Positions 35,598-44,429 of a DNA stretch of 64,000 nucleotides are shown piece after piece (within the stretch, counting starts at the first letter, position 1; each line of letters opens with the position of its first letter). Position numbers and translations under genes: made by a program. This DNA is from Devosia riboflavina (lineage in GTDB: Bacteria; Pseudomonadota; Alphaproteobacteria; Rhizobiales; Devosiaceae), in NCBI RefSeq assembly GCF_000743575.1, contig NZ_JQGC01000006.1:1-64000 (forward strand), given 5' to 3'. The notes beneath the pieces were generated by a model. It did not search any database. It saw only the letters and a list, made by a program, of their open reading frames with translations, and was not told where the DNA came from.

Positions 35598-35990
35598 TCA
35601 GCGCCAGGCCAGGTTCCGCTGTCCATCGACGCTCCAGGCGCCGGGACCCGCAAATACCAGGTAGAGATAGATAAAGCAGAACAGGATCGCGCCTGTGCCC
35701 ATGTTTTCGGCTGGAAAGAAGCCCATGGGAAAATGCCCGATCCAATAGCCCACTGCCATCATGCCCGAGAGGATGAAGGCCGCGGGGCGCGTGAGAAAGC
35801 CAACCGTCACCAGCGCCCCGCCGACAAGTTCCAGCACCCCTGCCGTAGTCGTCAGCGCATCGAGCGGCACGGGGAAGGGCACCGGGAAGTTGAAAAGCTT
35901 CTGCAGTCCAAAATGCACGAACAATAGGCCGGTCACGATCCGCAAAATGCCAAGTACGGCCGGCGCAAGACTGTTCAAACGATCGATCAT
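35598..35990 (-). CDS. DoxX family membrane protein
   Basis: 130 residues, four hydrophobic helices, with the DoxX pattern LRIVTGLLFVHFGLQKLF, LELVGGALVTVGFLTRPAAFI and MGFFPAENMGTGAILFCFIY shortened here to its landmarks. DoxX proteins are small quinone- or redox-associated membrane proteins. It stands alone between the AHL synthase and the kinase. Confidence 0.85.
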   Translation of the reverse strand: MIDRLNSLAPAVLGILRIVTGLLFVHFGLQKLFNFPVPFPVPLDALTTTAGVLELVGGALVTVGFLTRPAAFILSGMMAVGYWIGHFPMGFFPAENMGTGAILFCFIYLYLVFAGPGAWSVDGQRNLAWR

Positions 35991-36075
35991 TCTGGTTCTC
36001 CTCTCTTGTTGCTCTCAGGGGGCAAAGCCCTCGCTTACGCAACGAATGAGGGAGATCAGCTTCGACACGGCTGGT

Positions 36076-37533
36076 CTAAAACCGCGCGTTGAACGGTTTT
36101 AGCGTTTCATAAAGCGACTGGAACAACTCGAACCGTTCGGCATAAGGCCCTGCCAACCGCACATCCGGCTCAAAAGTCCGTTCGAACCGCACCAACTGTC
36201 GCACTGCCGGCGCGAGGGCTTCGAAGGCTCCGCTGCCCGCACCTGCAAGAATCGCGGCGCCGAGCGCCGCAGCGTCCGGCACCACGGTGCGCTTTAGCGT
36301 CATTCCCAGCACATCGGCCCTGATCTGGCACCAGACATCCGAACGCGAGCCGCCGCCACCGATATTGGCGACGTCAATTTTTGTCCCCGCCGACCGGCTC
36401 AACGCCTCGAAAGCCCAGCGCACCGAGAAGGCGACGCCTTCCATCACCGAACGCGAAATTTGTGCCGGTCCGGCATTGGCATCGAGCCGGGCAAAAGTGC
36501 CCCGCGAAGCGCTGTCCCAGATCGGCGCGCGCTCCCCTGCCAGATGCGGCAGGAATAGCGGCAGGCCCGCGCTCGGTTCGCAAGTTCCTGCCAGCGCGGA
36601 AAGCTCAGCGGGGCTGCGCCCCAAAAGCGTCGACAGCCAGGTCAGCGCCGCGCCACCCGACTGGGTTGGAGCCGCATGCATGCGAATACCCTCATAGGGC
36701 GGAAAGAGGATCACACCGGGCGTCGGCACGACCGCACTCGAGACCACACCTGGAATTTCGCTCGTTCCCGACTGATACATGGCATCGCCATCCGCAACCA
36801 CGCCGCAGCCGAACATGCCCGCCCAGGCATCCATCGCCCCCACCGTCACCGGCAGTCCGGCAAAAGGCAGCCCCGCCCGAACACGGCCGGCAATGTGGTG
36901 GAATGGAAAGAGCGGGGGCAACCTCCCGGCGCTGCCCGGCAGCAGATCGAGTAGCTCGCTCACATAGGCGCCCGAAGCGCTCACGAGCCCAACAGCCGCG
37001 ACCGGGTCGCTCGACACCGCGCCCGTCAGTTTCAGCGCCACGAAATCCTTGGGCAATAGCACATGCCGCGTCGCCGCCCAGTTTGCGGGCTCCGTCCGCG
37101 CCACAAAAGCCATGCGCGACAGGGCATGGCTGGCATCGATGGGCACCGGCCCGCCAAACCAGGCCGTCTTCTGCTCGACGGTCACCTGTTGATCGAGCTT
37201 TGCAGCGTCTCCCGCCGCCCGCGTATCCTGCCAGATGATCCCCGGACGCACCGCCTCGCCGCGCGCATCGACGAACACATGCGAATTGACTTGCGAAGTC
37301 AGCCCGATCCCGATCACCCGCCTGGGATCGACCGCCTGCGAAAACTGCGTGAGCGCGTCCAGCACGCCATTCATCCAGTCCTGCGGGTCCTGGTCAGCCA
37401 TGCCGGGAGAGGTGCGAACCGTCGGATGCGGACGCACAAAACTTGCCAATTGCGCGCCCGTGCCATCGATCAGCGTCGCCTTGGTCGCCGTCGTCCCGAC
37501 ATCGATTCCGATCAGGCAAAAATCCACGCCCAT
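36076..37533 (-). CDS. FGGY family carbohydrate kinase (xylulokinase-like)
   Basis: 485-residue sugar kinase. N-terminal ATP/phosphate loop IGIDVGTTATKATLID, substrate Asp in VGAMDAWAGMFGCG, and C-terminal adenosine motif ANIGGGGSRSDVWCQI. PHLAGERAPIWD is the usual xylulokinase-type motif 2. It is divergent from the rbsB-like gene, so it likely phosphorylates the sugar imported by that system. Start ATG 37533 follows GGGGGAGA. Xylulokinase is the nearest common match, but specificity is not fixed. Confidence 0.87.
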   Translation of the reverse strand: MGVDFCLIGIDVGTTATKATLIDGTGAQLASFVRPHPTVRTSPGMADQDPQDWMNGVLDALTQFSQAVDPRRVIGIGLTSQVNSHVFVDARGEAVRPGIIWQDTRAAGDAAKLDQQVTVEQKTAWFGGPVPIDASHALSRMAFVARTEPANWAATRHVLLPKDFVALKLTGAVSSDPVAAVGLVSASGAYVSELLDLLPGSAGRLPPLFPFHHIAGRVRAGLPFAGLPVTVGAMDAWAGMFGCGVVADGDAMYQSGTSEIPGVVSSAVVPTPGVILFPPYEGIRMHAAPTQSGGAALTWLSTLLGRSPAELSALAGTCEPSAGLPLFLPHLAGERAPIWDSASRGTFARLDANAGPAQISRSVMEGVAFSVRWAFEALSRSAGTKIDVANIGGGGSRSDVWCQIRADVLGMTLKRTVVPDAAALGAAILAGAGSGAFEALAPAVRQLVRFERTFEPDVRLAGPYAERFELFQSLYETLKPFNARF

Positions 37534-37608
37534 TCTCCCCCAAATCCCGCTTGCTGTCCGGCAGGCGCCCCTTATAGTGCCTTGAAGCACAAGGAAAACA
37601 ACCGTCGG

Positions 37609-37630
37609 CTATCCCCGCCGGCGGGGATAG
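37609..37630. promoter_or_regulatory. Perfect 22-bp palindrome upstream of rbsB-like gene
   Basis: CTATCCCCGCC and its exact reverse complement GGCGGGGATAG meet with no spacer. It ends 2 bp before the AGGAGG ribosome site of the binding-protein gene. A dimeric repressor operator, or a hairpin affecting expression, is likely; no regulator gene is adjacent. Confidence 0.7.
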
Positions 37631-37645
37631 CAGGAGGGCTGTTTC

Positions 37646-38578
37646 GTGTCGCTCAATAAATCTGCCCTGGCGTTTGCCGGCATTCTTCTCGCAACCACCG
37701 TTCTGGGCACCGGCGCCGCGCTGGCTCAGGCCAAGGTTGCCATCGTCACCCCCTACATGGCGCAGCCGGGCACTCAGTTCTACGTCGAAGCTTTTGAAGC
37801 CGTCGCCGCCGAGAACGATTGGGAAGTCAACGTCATCGACACCGCCGGCGACGTCGCCGCCGTCATCAGCCGCATCGAAGACCTCGTGGTCCAGAACGTC
37901 GATGCCATCGTCATCAATGTCGATCCGACCCAGGTGACCGCGGGCTTGCAATCCGCCAAGGATGCCGGCATTCCCGTCTTCGGCATGGATGCCGGTGCCG
38001 ATCCGCTGCTGGTCACCAATGTCACCTCCAACGGCTATGCCATGGCCGCCGAAACTTCCACTTATGTCGCCGATCGCATCAAGGGCGAAGGCAATGTGGT
38101 GATGTTCGTCTTCGACGCTTTTCCGCCCGTGCAGGTGCGCGGCGTCGTCGCAGATGCCGTGTTCGGCAATTTCCCTGACATCAAGGTGCTCGACCGCGTG
38201 ACGCCAGACGTCTCCGACGGCGGCATTGCCGATAGCCGCGCCAAGATGGAGGCCATCCTTGCCGCCAATCCCGAGCCGGGCAGCATCAAGGCTGTCTGGG
38301 CGGCCTGGGACCAGCCGGCCCTCGGCGCCCTGCAGGCCATTGAAGACGCTGGCCGCTCCGGCGAAGGCATCGTCATCACCGGCATCGACGCCAATCCCCA
38401 GGCCCGCGAAGCCATCGCTGCCGGTGGCAATTTCGAAGCCTCAGTCGCCCAGGATTTTGCCGGCATCGGTGCCACAACGGCCGAAGCTGTCGCCCGTGTC
38501 CTCGCTGGCGAAGAAATCCTCCAGTCGGTCACCTACGTGCCGACCAAGCTGGTGACTGCGGCAAACGCAGCAGAATAA
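37646..38578 (+). CDS. Ribose-type ABC importer binding protein (RbsB-like)
   Basis: 310-residue periplasmic receptor of the type-1 fold. A Sec signal peptide (KSALAFAGILLATTVLGTG) ends near ALAQA. Family motifs are AKVAIVTPYMAQPGTQFYVE and VVQNVDAIVINVDPTQVTAG. GTG start 8 bp after GGAGG. First gene of an rbsBAC-type operon with a divergent sugar kinase. Ligand unknown; a pentose or hexose is likely. Confidence 0.92.
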   Translation: MSLNKSALAFAGILLATTVLGTGAALAQAKVAIVTPYMAQPGTQFYVEAFEAVAAENDWEVNVIDTAGDVAAVISRIEDLVVQNVDAIVINVDPTQVTAGLQSAKDAGIPVFGMDAGADPLLVTNVTSNGYAMAAETSTYVADRIKGEGNVVMFVFDAFPPVQVRGVVADAVFGNFPDIKVLDRVTPDVSDGGIADSRAKMEAILAANPEPGSIKAVWAAWDQPALGALQAIEDAGRSGEGIVITGIDANPQAREAIAAGGNFEASVAQDFAGIGATTAEAVARVLAGEEILQSVTYVPTKLVTAANAAE

Positions 38579-38620
38579 CTTGCCGTCTTGCCAGAAAATC
38601 CAATAGGGAAGGGGCCAACC

Positions 38621-40141
38621 ATGGCCCCTTCTGTCCCTCTGCTGTCCGCCACCTCTGTCACCAAGGCGTATGCTGGTGTCCCGGCATTGTCCGGGGCCAG
38701 CCTCGTCGTTGCCCCAGGTGAAATTCACGCCCTGATGGGCGAGAACGGCGCGGGCAAATCGACGCTCATCAAGATTCTGGCCGGTGTTGTGGCCGCCGAT
38801 ACTGCCGAAATCACCGTTAACGGCGAACGCGTCAGCATCGACTCGACCAAAGCCGCATACCGTCTCGGCCTTCGCTTCATCCATCAGGAATTCAACGTCG
38901 TCCCGACCCTTTCGGTGGCCGAAAACATCTTCATGGGCCGCCGCTATCCGCGCCGCGCCGGTCTCCTCGTCGATTGGGCAGAGCTCAACCGAGAAGCCCA
39001 GCGTGCCCTCGATCGCCTCGGCATCGACCATATCGACCCCAGCCAAAATCTCGGCGCACTCAGCCTCGGCGACCAGATGCTCGTCCGCATCTCTGCCGCG
39101 CTCCTCGACGACGCCAAACTCTACGTCATGGACGAGCCAACTGCTGCACTTACCCGCGACGAAAGCGAACGCCTGTTCCGCGTCCTGCGCGAAATCCGCG
39201 CCTCCGGCAGCTCCGTCCTCTACGTTTCGCACCGTCTCGACGAGATCATGGCCCTTTGCGACAAGGCGACGGTCCTGCGCGATGGTCGCTCCATCGACAG
39301 CGGCGCCCTGACCAATATCACTCACGATGACCTCGTCGCGCTGATGATCGGACGCAAGGTCGAAGAGGCCTACCCCAAGGCCACGGCGAAACCACGCGAA
39401 ACCACCGTCTTTGCCGCCTCCCGCCTCGCAACCGTCGGCCTCAATCCAGTCAGCTTCTCGTTACGCGAAGGCGAAGTTCTGGGCATTGCCGGCCTCTCCG
39501 GCTCGGGCCAAGCCGAACTCATCCGGTCCATCTTCGGCGACGCCAAAGTGACTGCCGGCACCATGACGCTCTCCGGCGCGCCATACACACCATCAACCCC
39601 CGCCGCCGCCTGGCAGAGCAGGGTGGCCTACGTCCCCCGCGAGCGCCGCGCCGAAGGCCTCGTCATGCGCAGGCCGATCTTTGAAAACATCACGCTGGCC
39701 CATTTGAAGCGGCAGAGCCGCGCCGGCACCTGGCTCACGCCCAACCGAGAAAAACGCTTCGCCGCCGAACTCGGCGCCAATATGCGCCTCAAGGCTGTCG
39801 GCCCCGCGCAAGACGTGCTCGAACTCAGCGGCGGCAATCAGCAGAAGGTCGTTTTCGCCAAGGCAGTTGCCGGCAATCCGCGCCTGCTCCTCCTCGAAGA
39901 ACCCACCCGCGGCGTCGACGTTGGCGCCAAGTACGACATCTATTCCATTGTCCGCGAGCTCACCGCCAAGGGCGCCGCCGTCATCCTGGTCTCCTCCGAT
40001 CTCCCCGAGTTGATCGGCATCAGCGACCGCATCGCGGTCATGCGCCAGGGCGAAATCACCACCATTGTCGACGCTGCGGGTCTGCGCGAAGACGATCTCA
40101 TCAATCTCTGTTACGGCCGGGCTACCGGCATGGTTGCCTGA
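38621..40141 (+). CDS. Ribose-type ABC importer double ATPase (RbsA-like)
   Basis: 506-residue protein with two ATPase halves. The first has Walker A GENGAGKST and Walker B LYVMDEPTAALT; the second has a degenerate Walker A (GLSGSGQAEL), as in RbsA/MglA, and LLLLEEPTRGVDVGAKYDIY. Signature LSGGNQQK in half two. Start ATG at 38621; the frame is open upstream from a TTG at 38588. Confidence 0.93.
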   Translation: MAPSVPLLSATSVTKAYAGVPALSGASLVVAPGEIHALMGENGAGKSTLIKILAGVVAADTAEITVNGERVSIDSTKAAYRLGLRFIHQEFNVVPTLSVAENIFMGRRYPRRAGLLVDWAELNREAQRALDRLGIDHIDPSQNLGALSLGDQMLVRISAALLDDAKLYVMDEPTAALTRDESERLFRVLREIRASGSSVLYVSHRLDEIMALCDKATVLRDGRSIDSGALTNITHDDLVALMIGRKVEEAYPKATAKPRETTVFAASRLATVGLNPVSFSLREGEVLGIAGLSGSGQAELIRSIFGDAKVTAGTMTLSGAPYTPSTPAAAWQSRVAYVPRERRAEGLVMRRPIFENITLAHLKRQSRAGTWLTPNREKRFAAELGANMRLKAVGPAQDVLELSGGNQQKVVFAKAVAGNPRLLLLEEPTRGVDVGAKYDIYSIVRELTAKGAAVILVSSDLPELIGISDRIAVMRQGEITTIVDAAGLREDDLINLCYGRATGMVA

Positions 40142-40143
40142 AC

Positions 40144-41106
40144 ATGCAGCTCTTCGTCAGACGCTACGGCACGCTGATCGGCTTCGTCGCCATTCTGGTC
40201 TTCTTCTCCGCCGTGCTGCCCGGAACATTCCCGACGGCCCGCAACTGGCTCAACATCACCCAGCAGGTCTCCATGCTGATGGTGGTTGCCGCGGGCATGA
40301 CCATCGTCATGGTCATGGGCGATTTTGATCTCTCGGTCGGCTCAGCCGCCAGCCTTGCCGGCATCGTCGCCGCCCTGATGATGGCCGCCGGTCAACCCAT
40401 CTGGGCCGCAGTCGCCGTCGCGCTCCTCGTCGGCCTCCTGGGCGGCGCCTTCAATGGCGCCATGGTCAGCCTCGTCGGCATTTTGCCTTTCATAGCCACG
40501 CTCGCGACCATGACCATGTTTTCCGGCCTCGCCTTCGTCGTCAGCGGCGGCAAGACCATTTCCGGCCGCGCCATCCCCGAAGATTTCGGCAATTTCGCCC
40601 GCGGCGGCATCCCACTCGGCGAATGGGGCGGGGTAGCCATCAGCCTGCCCAACCTCTCCATCATCGCCATAGTCGTCGTTCTGGCCGTCTGGGTTCTCCT
40701 CGAACAGACCACCTACGGCCGCCGCCTCTATGCCATCGGCGGCAATATGGAAGCGGCCCATCTTAGCGGTATCGCCGTAAAGCGCCTGCGCCTCATCGCC
40801 TTCTCGCTCACCGGCCTCGCCGCCGCGGCGGGCGGTCTGATGTATGCCAGCCGCGTTGCCTCGGCCAATCCGGTGCAGGGCAGCGGCCTCATGCTCAACG
40901 CCATAGCCGCCGTCTTCCTCGGCACAACCATGAGCCGCCATGGCGAACCGCGCATCCTCGCAACTGTCGTCGGCGTCATTGTCCTAGGCGTCCTCGACAA
41001 TGGCCTGACGCAGATGAGCGTCGACAGCTATGTCCGCCAGGTCCTTGTCGGCGCACTGATCCTGCTCGCCGTCGCGGCAAGCTCCGTCACACAGGGCCGG
41101 CGCTAA
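40144..41106 (+). CDS. Ribose-type ABC importer permease (RbsC-like)
   Basis: 320-residue inner-membrane permease, about 8-10 helices. The RbsC motif is GDFDLSVGSAASLAG followed later by GRRLYAIGGNMEAAHLSGIA. Begins 3 bp after the ATPase stop. Its last codons overlap the convergent glycosidase stop by 4 bp. Confidence 0.93.
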   Translation: MQLFVRRYGTLIGFVAILVFFSAVLPGTFPTARNWLNITQQVSMLMVVAAGMTIVMVMGDFDLSVGSAASLAGIVAALMMAAGQPIWAAVAVALLVGLLGGAFNGAMVSLVGILPFIATLATMTMFSGLAFVVSGGKTISGRAIPEDFGNFARGGIPLGEWGGVAISLPNLSIIAIVVVLAVWVLLEQTTYGRRLYAIGGNMEAAHLSGIAVKRLRLIAFSLTGLAAAAGGLMYASRVASANPVQGSGLMLNAIAAVFLGTTMSRHGEPRILATVVGVIVLGVLDNGLTQMSVDSYVRQVLVGALILLAVAASSVTQGRR

Positions 41107-41891
41107 TCGGCAATCCCGAACATCGGCCCATAGCCGCCATGCCAGGAAAAGTCATTGCGCCGTAGCTCGGGCGAATAAAGGCCCACGCCGCGCCCACCAT
41201 CAAGGAATAGAGCGTTGGCGCAGCCAAGCTGGTCCCGGAACAGTCGCGCAAACTCATGAAAATTCACGCGCCCATCGCTGACTGCAAAGCGCACCACGCC
41301 ATTCTCGCAAACGCCCACGCCACTGCGCGCAGTCTTGTCGGTCGAATTGGGGATCAGCATGGGATGCAATGCCCCATCGATCACCAGCATCGGCCCTGAC
41401 TGGGTGGCAATCCGCGGCTCCAAGTCCGCCGCGACAAACTCCTCTGTCGTCAGGATGCCGGCTTTGCCGTCCTGGCCGACATAGAAAACGCCATTGGGCT
41501 TCTTCAGAAAGTTCGGCACCGGCTGAGAGCCCGCAGTCGCCTCCGCGGTACTGATCCCAACCCTCTCGCTGCCCTCTTCGACATAAAGCCCCAGCGGCCT
41601 GAAATTCGTATCGTACATGCCGGCATTCATGGCGAAGCGCAGCTCTTCGCCACCCGACTTCAACGCCTCCGAGAGAGCGGAAAATGACCGATAGGGCCCA
41701 TCCTCGCCATCCCAGAACAAGCGAATATCCCCGGCATCGCCGACTTCACAAACAGTGTAGCGCGCGCCCTCGAACTCCTCCTTCGCGCAACTTGGCGCGG
41801 CGGCGAGGGCAGGGGTGACGGGAAGGATGACAAAGGCGCCGAAGAGCAGCGAAACGGCTGCGGTTCGGAGCGAAGCAGAGGAAATAAACAT
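41103..41891 (-). CDS. Phosphodiester glycosidase family protein (NAGPA/DUF2233)
   Basis: 262 residues with a signal peptide (SLLFGAFVILPVTPALA). Family landmarks: RFAMNAGMYDTNFRPLG, KKPNGVFYVGQDG, QSGPMLVIDG, and ANALFLDGGRGVGLYSPE. Members hydrolyse or rearrange phosphodiester-linked sugars in the envelope, or are of unknown role. Start chosen at MFISSASL because the upstream in-frame ATG adds residues that do not look like a signal peptide. Convergent with the permease; the last chromosomal gene before the prophage. Confidence 0.82.
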   Translation of the reverse strand: MFISSASLRTAAVSLLFGAFVILPVTPALAAAPSCAKEEFEGARYTVCEVGDAGDIRLFWDGEDGPYRSFSALSEALKSGGEELRFAMNAGMYDTNFRPLGLYVEEGSERVGISTAEATAGSQPVPNFLKKPNGVFYVGQDGKAGILTTEEFVAADLEPRIATQSGPMLVIDGALHPMLIPNSTDKTARSGVGVCENGVVRFAVSDGRVNFHEFARLFRDQLGCANALFLDGGRGVGLYSPELRRNDFSWHGGYGPMFGIAD

Positions 41892-42014
41892 ACCGGGATT
41901 GTCGCCGCCCGGCGCCCAACGCACAAGTGCGACGCATTTTCGCGGGCGCGCCAACAAACGACGAAAACCGCCAGACGGCGGTCAAAGGAATAAAAATGTC
42001 GGAAAATTATTGCC

Positions 42015-42059
42015 TGGCAGGGGCTGGGGGACTCGAACCCACGACCCTCGGTTTTGGAG
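42015..42059 (-). other. tRNA-Trp 3' fragment, prophage attachment site
   Basis: Read on the minus strand this is the 3' part of tRNA-Trp from the anticodon loop (CTCCAAA) to the encoded CCA, with T-loop TTCGAGT and acceptor AGCCCCT. No D-arm or 5' acceptor precedes it, so the gene is incomplete here. The integrase lies 50 bp away. A prophage that carries the 3' part of the tRNA leaves exactly such a fragment on one side. The intact tRNA-Trp should lie at the other end, right of this window. Confidence 0.75.
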
Positions 42060-42108
42060 GAGTAGGGCAAATCCCGGTTTTGTTGGGGTCTGCCAAAATC
42101 CGGAGCGT

Positions 42109-43311
42109 CTAACCTTGCCCGTTTTCGGCGGAACGAACCGGGAAGGTGTCTAACCCGACAACAGTGCTTTGGCCAGCATTTCGATAGGCCATTTGCACGG
42201 CGTCGGTCATATCCTTGAGCATGCCGCGGCGCTTCGCCCGGCGCTGATAATGCTCGGTCATGGTCTCGCTGCCATGGCCCAGAAGGTGCTTCACCTGCTG
42301 CGGCTCATATCCGCATTCAGCGAGAACAGTTGCCACGCCATGCCGCGCGCCATGGAACGTGATGCCGGGGGCGACCTTCTTGGCCTCCTCAACTTCGTCG
42401 CGCCATTTCCCCCATGAAGTCCTGAACCCATCCGAGGTCCATGCCTTGCCCCGTGTGTTGACGAACATCGTCATCACCAGGTCTTGGATATCCTCGCGAG
42501 AGTTCTTCGCGGCCGCCTTCCGGCGCCGCTCCTCCCATAGCGCCTCCCGCCATGCGTTGTAGCGCTTCAGGATTGCCCAGAGATCGTCACAGACGGGCAA
42601 TTCGAGCGCCCGGCGGGTCTTGCTCGTCGTGAGGCTCAAAAGCCGCTCAGTGATCGCGCCCTTTGACATTTTGATGATGTCGCCCTCGCGCAATCCCAGA
42701 TAGGCGGCCATTGCTATTGGTGCTGCCAGATGGATAGGCGCGGCAAGAATGGTGACGGCTTCCTCTGGCATCCACGGACGGTTCGCATCGGGTAGGTCCG
42801 TAGGTCTTGCGACGGAAGAGATGTCGGAAACCGGATTGCTCTGACAGTGCCCATACTCCACGCCGTAGGCGAAAACTTTGCTGAGCGTGATCAGTAGCTG
42901 ATTGGCATGCTTGAAACCGCTTAGCTCGCTCGCAATGTCTCGCAACTCCGTAATCACCTTAGGCTTGAAGCGATCAAGCATGTGGTTTTGCACGTCACCT
43001 AGCGAGTCGAATATCCGCTGATAGTCCTTCTGGGTTCTCTCCCTCAGGCCTTTCCAATGGGCCGACTTCTCCTGGTATTCTGCGATCAGGACGCGCAGCG
43101 TGCCGGCGCGCATGGCGTGGGGCTTGTAGAGGGCATCGAGGCGGGCGACTTCGGCGGCCAACTGCGCACCGGTCAGGCTGGGATCAATAGCCACCTGCGG
43201 ACAGCCCTTGCGACGGTAGTAGCGCCTGAGCTTACCGTGCCGGTCGGTGTATTGCTTTATGCCCACGATCTTTACCAGCACGGAAGGCGGCTCCGATGAT
43301 GTCACTGTCAT
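42109..43311 (-). CDS. int: Phage integrase (tyrosine recombinase)
   Basis: 400-residue site-specific recombinase. Catalytic residues: Arg near 207 (AYLGLREGD), HxxR near 319-322 (FHGARHG), His near 343 (LLGHGSETM) and Tyr near 353 (TEHYQRR). The N-terminal half is a core-binding SAM-like domain. It probably recombines at the adjacent tRNA-Trp. An excisionase-like gene overlaps its start by 80 bp in another frame. Confidence 0.95.
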   Translation of the reverse strand: MTVTSSEPPSVLVKIVGIKQYTDRHGKLRRYYRRKGCPQVAIDPSLTGAQLAAEVARLDALYKPHAMRAGTLRVLIAEYQEKSAHWKGLRERTQKDYQRIFDSLGDVQNHMLDRFKPKVITELRDIASELSGFKHANQLLITLSKVFAYGVEYGHCQSNPVSDISSVARPTDLPDANRPWMPEEAVTILAAPIHLAAPIAMAAYLGLREGDIIKMSKGAITERLLSLTTSKTRRALELPVCDDLWAILKRYNAWREALWEERRRKAAAKNSREDIQDLVMTMFVNTRGKAWTSDGFRTSWGKWRDEVEEAKKVAPGITFHGARHGVATVLAECGYEPQQVKHLLGHGSETMTEHYQRRAKRRGMLKDMTDAVQMAYRNAGQSTVVGLDTFPVRSAENGQG

Positions 43312-43507
43312 CAGATGCCGGTGATTGGGTCATCGTGTCCAGCCATTCGTCGAGGCGGACGCGATCATAGCGGACGCAGTTGCCATAATTCACAGGCTGG
43401 ACGTGCGGTCGCGCGGCGGATTCGAAGCGGGCTGTCGATGTGAAGCCGCAGTAGCTCGCGGCCTCATCTTTGCTCAACATTCGCTTGGGCGGTGCGCTTA
43501 ATCGCAT
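43232..43507 (-). CDS. Excisionase-like HTH protein
   Basis: 91 residues with a winged HTH (LSKDEAASYCGFTSTARF, then VRYDRVRLDEWLDTMT) as in AlpA/Xis proteins. It overlaps the integrase start by 80 bp. Likely directs excision by binding the attachment arms. Gene and position together make this assignment probable. Confidence 0.8.
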   Translation of the reverse strand: MRLSAPPKRMLSKDEAASYCGFTSTARFESAARPHVQPVNYGNCVRYDRVRLDEWLDTMTQSPASDDSDIIGAAFRAGKDRGHKAIHRPAR

Positions 43508-43827
43508 TTATTCGCCTCCCCCAAGCAATCGCCAGAGAGCAGTGCGGATGGCTCAAGAGAGCCAACCAGTATCCGCCTGCGGTAAAGCTGGGCCAGCGCA
43601 TTTGCAGCCGTCCCTTCCTGGTCCTCGGCGAGCGACACCGGGTATTTGTCGCCCAGCACCAACAGAAGTTCTTCCGCCTGGTTGCGGCGCGGGAGCAGCG
43701 TCACGAACTCGGGGACCACGCGCTCATCGAGCAGGACCACCTGAACGTGCTCGTCCTGCAGGATGCTGAGACAACTGTTCTGGTCGATCCGGACGAGCAC
43801 TGCTGGCACCATCGGAGCGGCACTCAT
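43498..43827 (-). CDS. Hypothetical phage protein
   Basis: 109 residues (PMVPAVLVRIDQNSCLSILQ, later NALAQLYRRRILVGSLEPS). Start overlaps the HD-domain gene stop by ATGA, and its end overlaps the excisionase start by 10 bp. No motif recognised. Confidence 0.65.
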   Translation of the reverse strand: MSAAPMVPAVLVRIDQNSCLSILQDEHVQVVLLDERVVPEFVTLLPRRNQAEELLLVLGDKYPVSLAEDQEGTAANALAQLYRRRILVGSLEPSALLSGDCLGEANKCD

Positions 43828-44429
43828 AGCTTGCCACCCAGTTCTTCGTACCGCTGAAGGAAAGCCTCTGCTGCAACATCAGGCGCCCATGGGATGATCT
43901 TGAACGAATAGGGCTGCGCGCCTCTAGACCATTCCCATTCTTCACCACCCCATCGCATCAGATCGCGCCGCTCAGTTGCGAGCATGCGAAGATCCATCAG
44001 CTTGATTGCGTCTGGGTCTGCGATAGCAACACCGAAGCGTGCTGCATTCGCAGCCTCGCAGCGCTTCTCGACAGTCTTATACTCAGGGCAAAGCGACTTC
44101 AGGGGGCCCGTCATGTCGCCACACACCGGTTCGCCAAGCTCATGCATCAGGAAGTCGTGTGCCAGATCAAGACGGTCATCGTCTTCCGCCTGATAGCTCC
44201 CACGAACGCAGTGTTCGGCCACGCTATAGAAGACGCGTCGCTGAAGGATCGGGCTCCAACATTGGCCTGCAAAGCGACAAGCATAGGCAAGGCCGTAGGC
44301 TACATCCTCAATAGTAATCTCGGACGTCTCGGGAGCCTCGAAATCGTAATAGGTGCCGGATCCGAGCAAGATCGTCGGTCCTTTGATCCTACGAATGGAC
44401 GTCTGCTTCATCTCGTCGATCGTTGCCAT
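43824..44429 (-). CDS. HD-domain phosphohydrolase, YfbR-like nucleotidase type
   Basis: 201-residue metal-dependent phosphohydrolase. The HD signature is visible as FYSVAEHCVRG and LAHDFLMHELGEPVCGD, the YfbR/phage nucleotidase pattern, where metal is held by His...His-Asp...Asp. Phage members act on deoxynucleotides and supply replication precursors. Start has GGGAGAAG upstream. One-base overlap with the J-domain gene stop. Confidence 0.82.
   Translation of the reverse strand: MATIDEMKQTSIRRIKGPTILLGSGTYYDFEAPETSEITIEDVAYGLAYACRFAGQCWSPILQRRVFYSVAEHCVRGSYQAEDDDRLDLAHDFLMHELGEPVCGDMTGPLKSLCPEYKTVEKRCEAANAARFGVAIADPDAIKLMDLRMLATERRDLMRWGGEEWEWSRGAQPYSFKIIPWAPDVAAEAFLQRYEELGGKL

Noticed and set aside
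42015-42110. Complete tRNA-Trp gene
   Set aside because: No D-arm or 5' acceptor strand precedes the anticodon segment, so only a 3' fragment is present.
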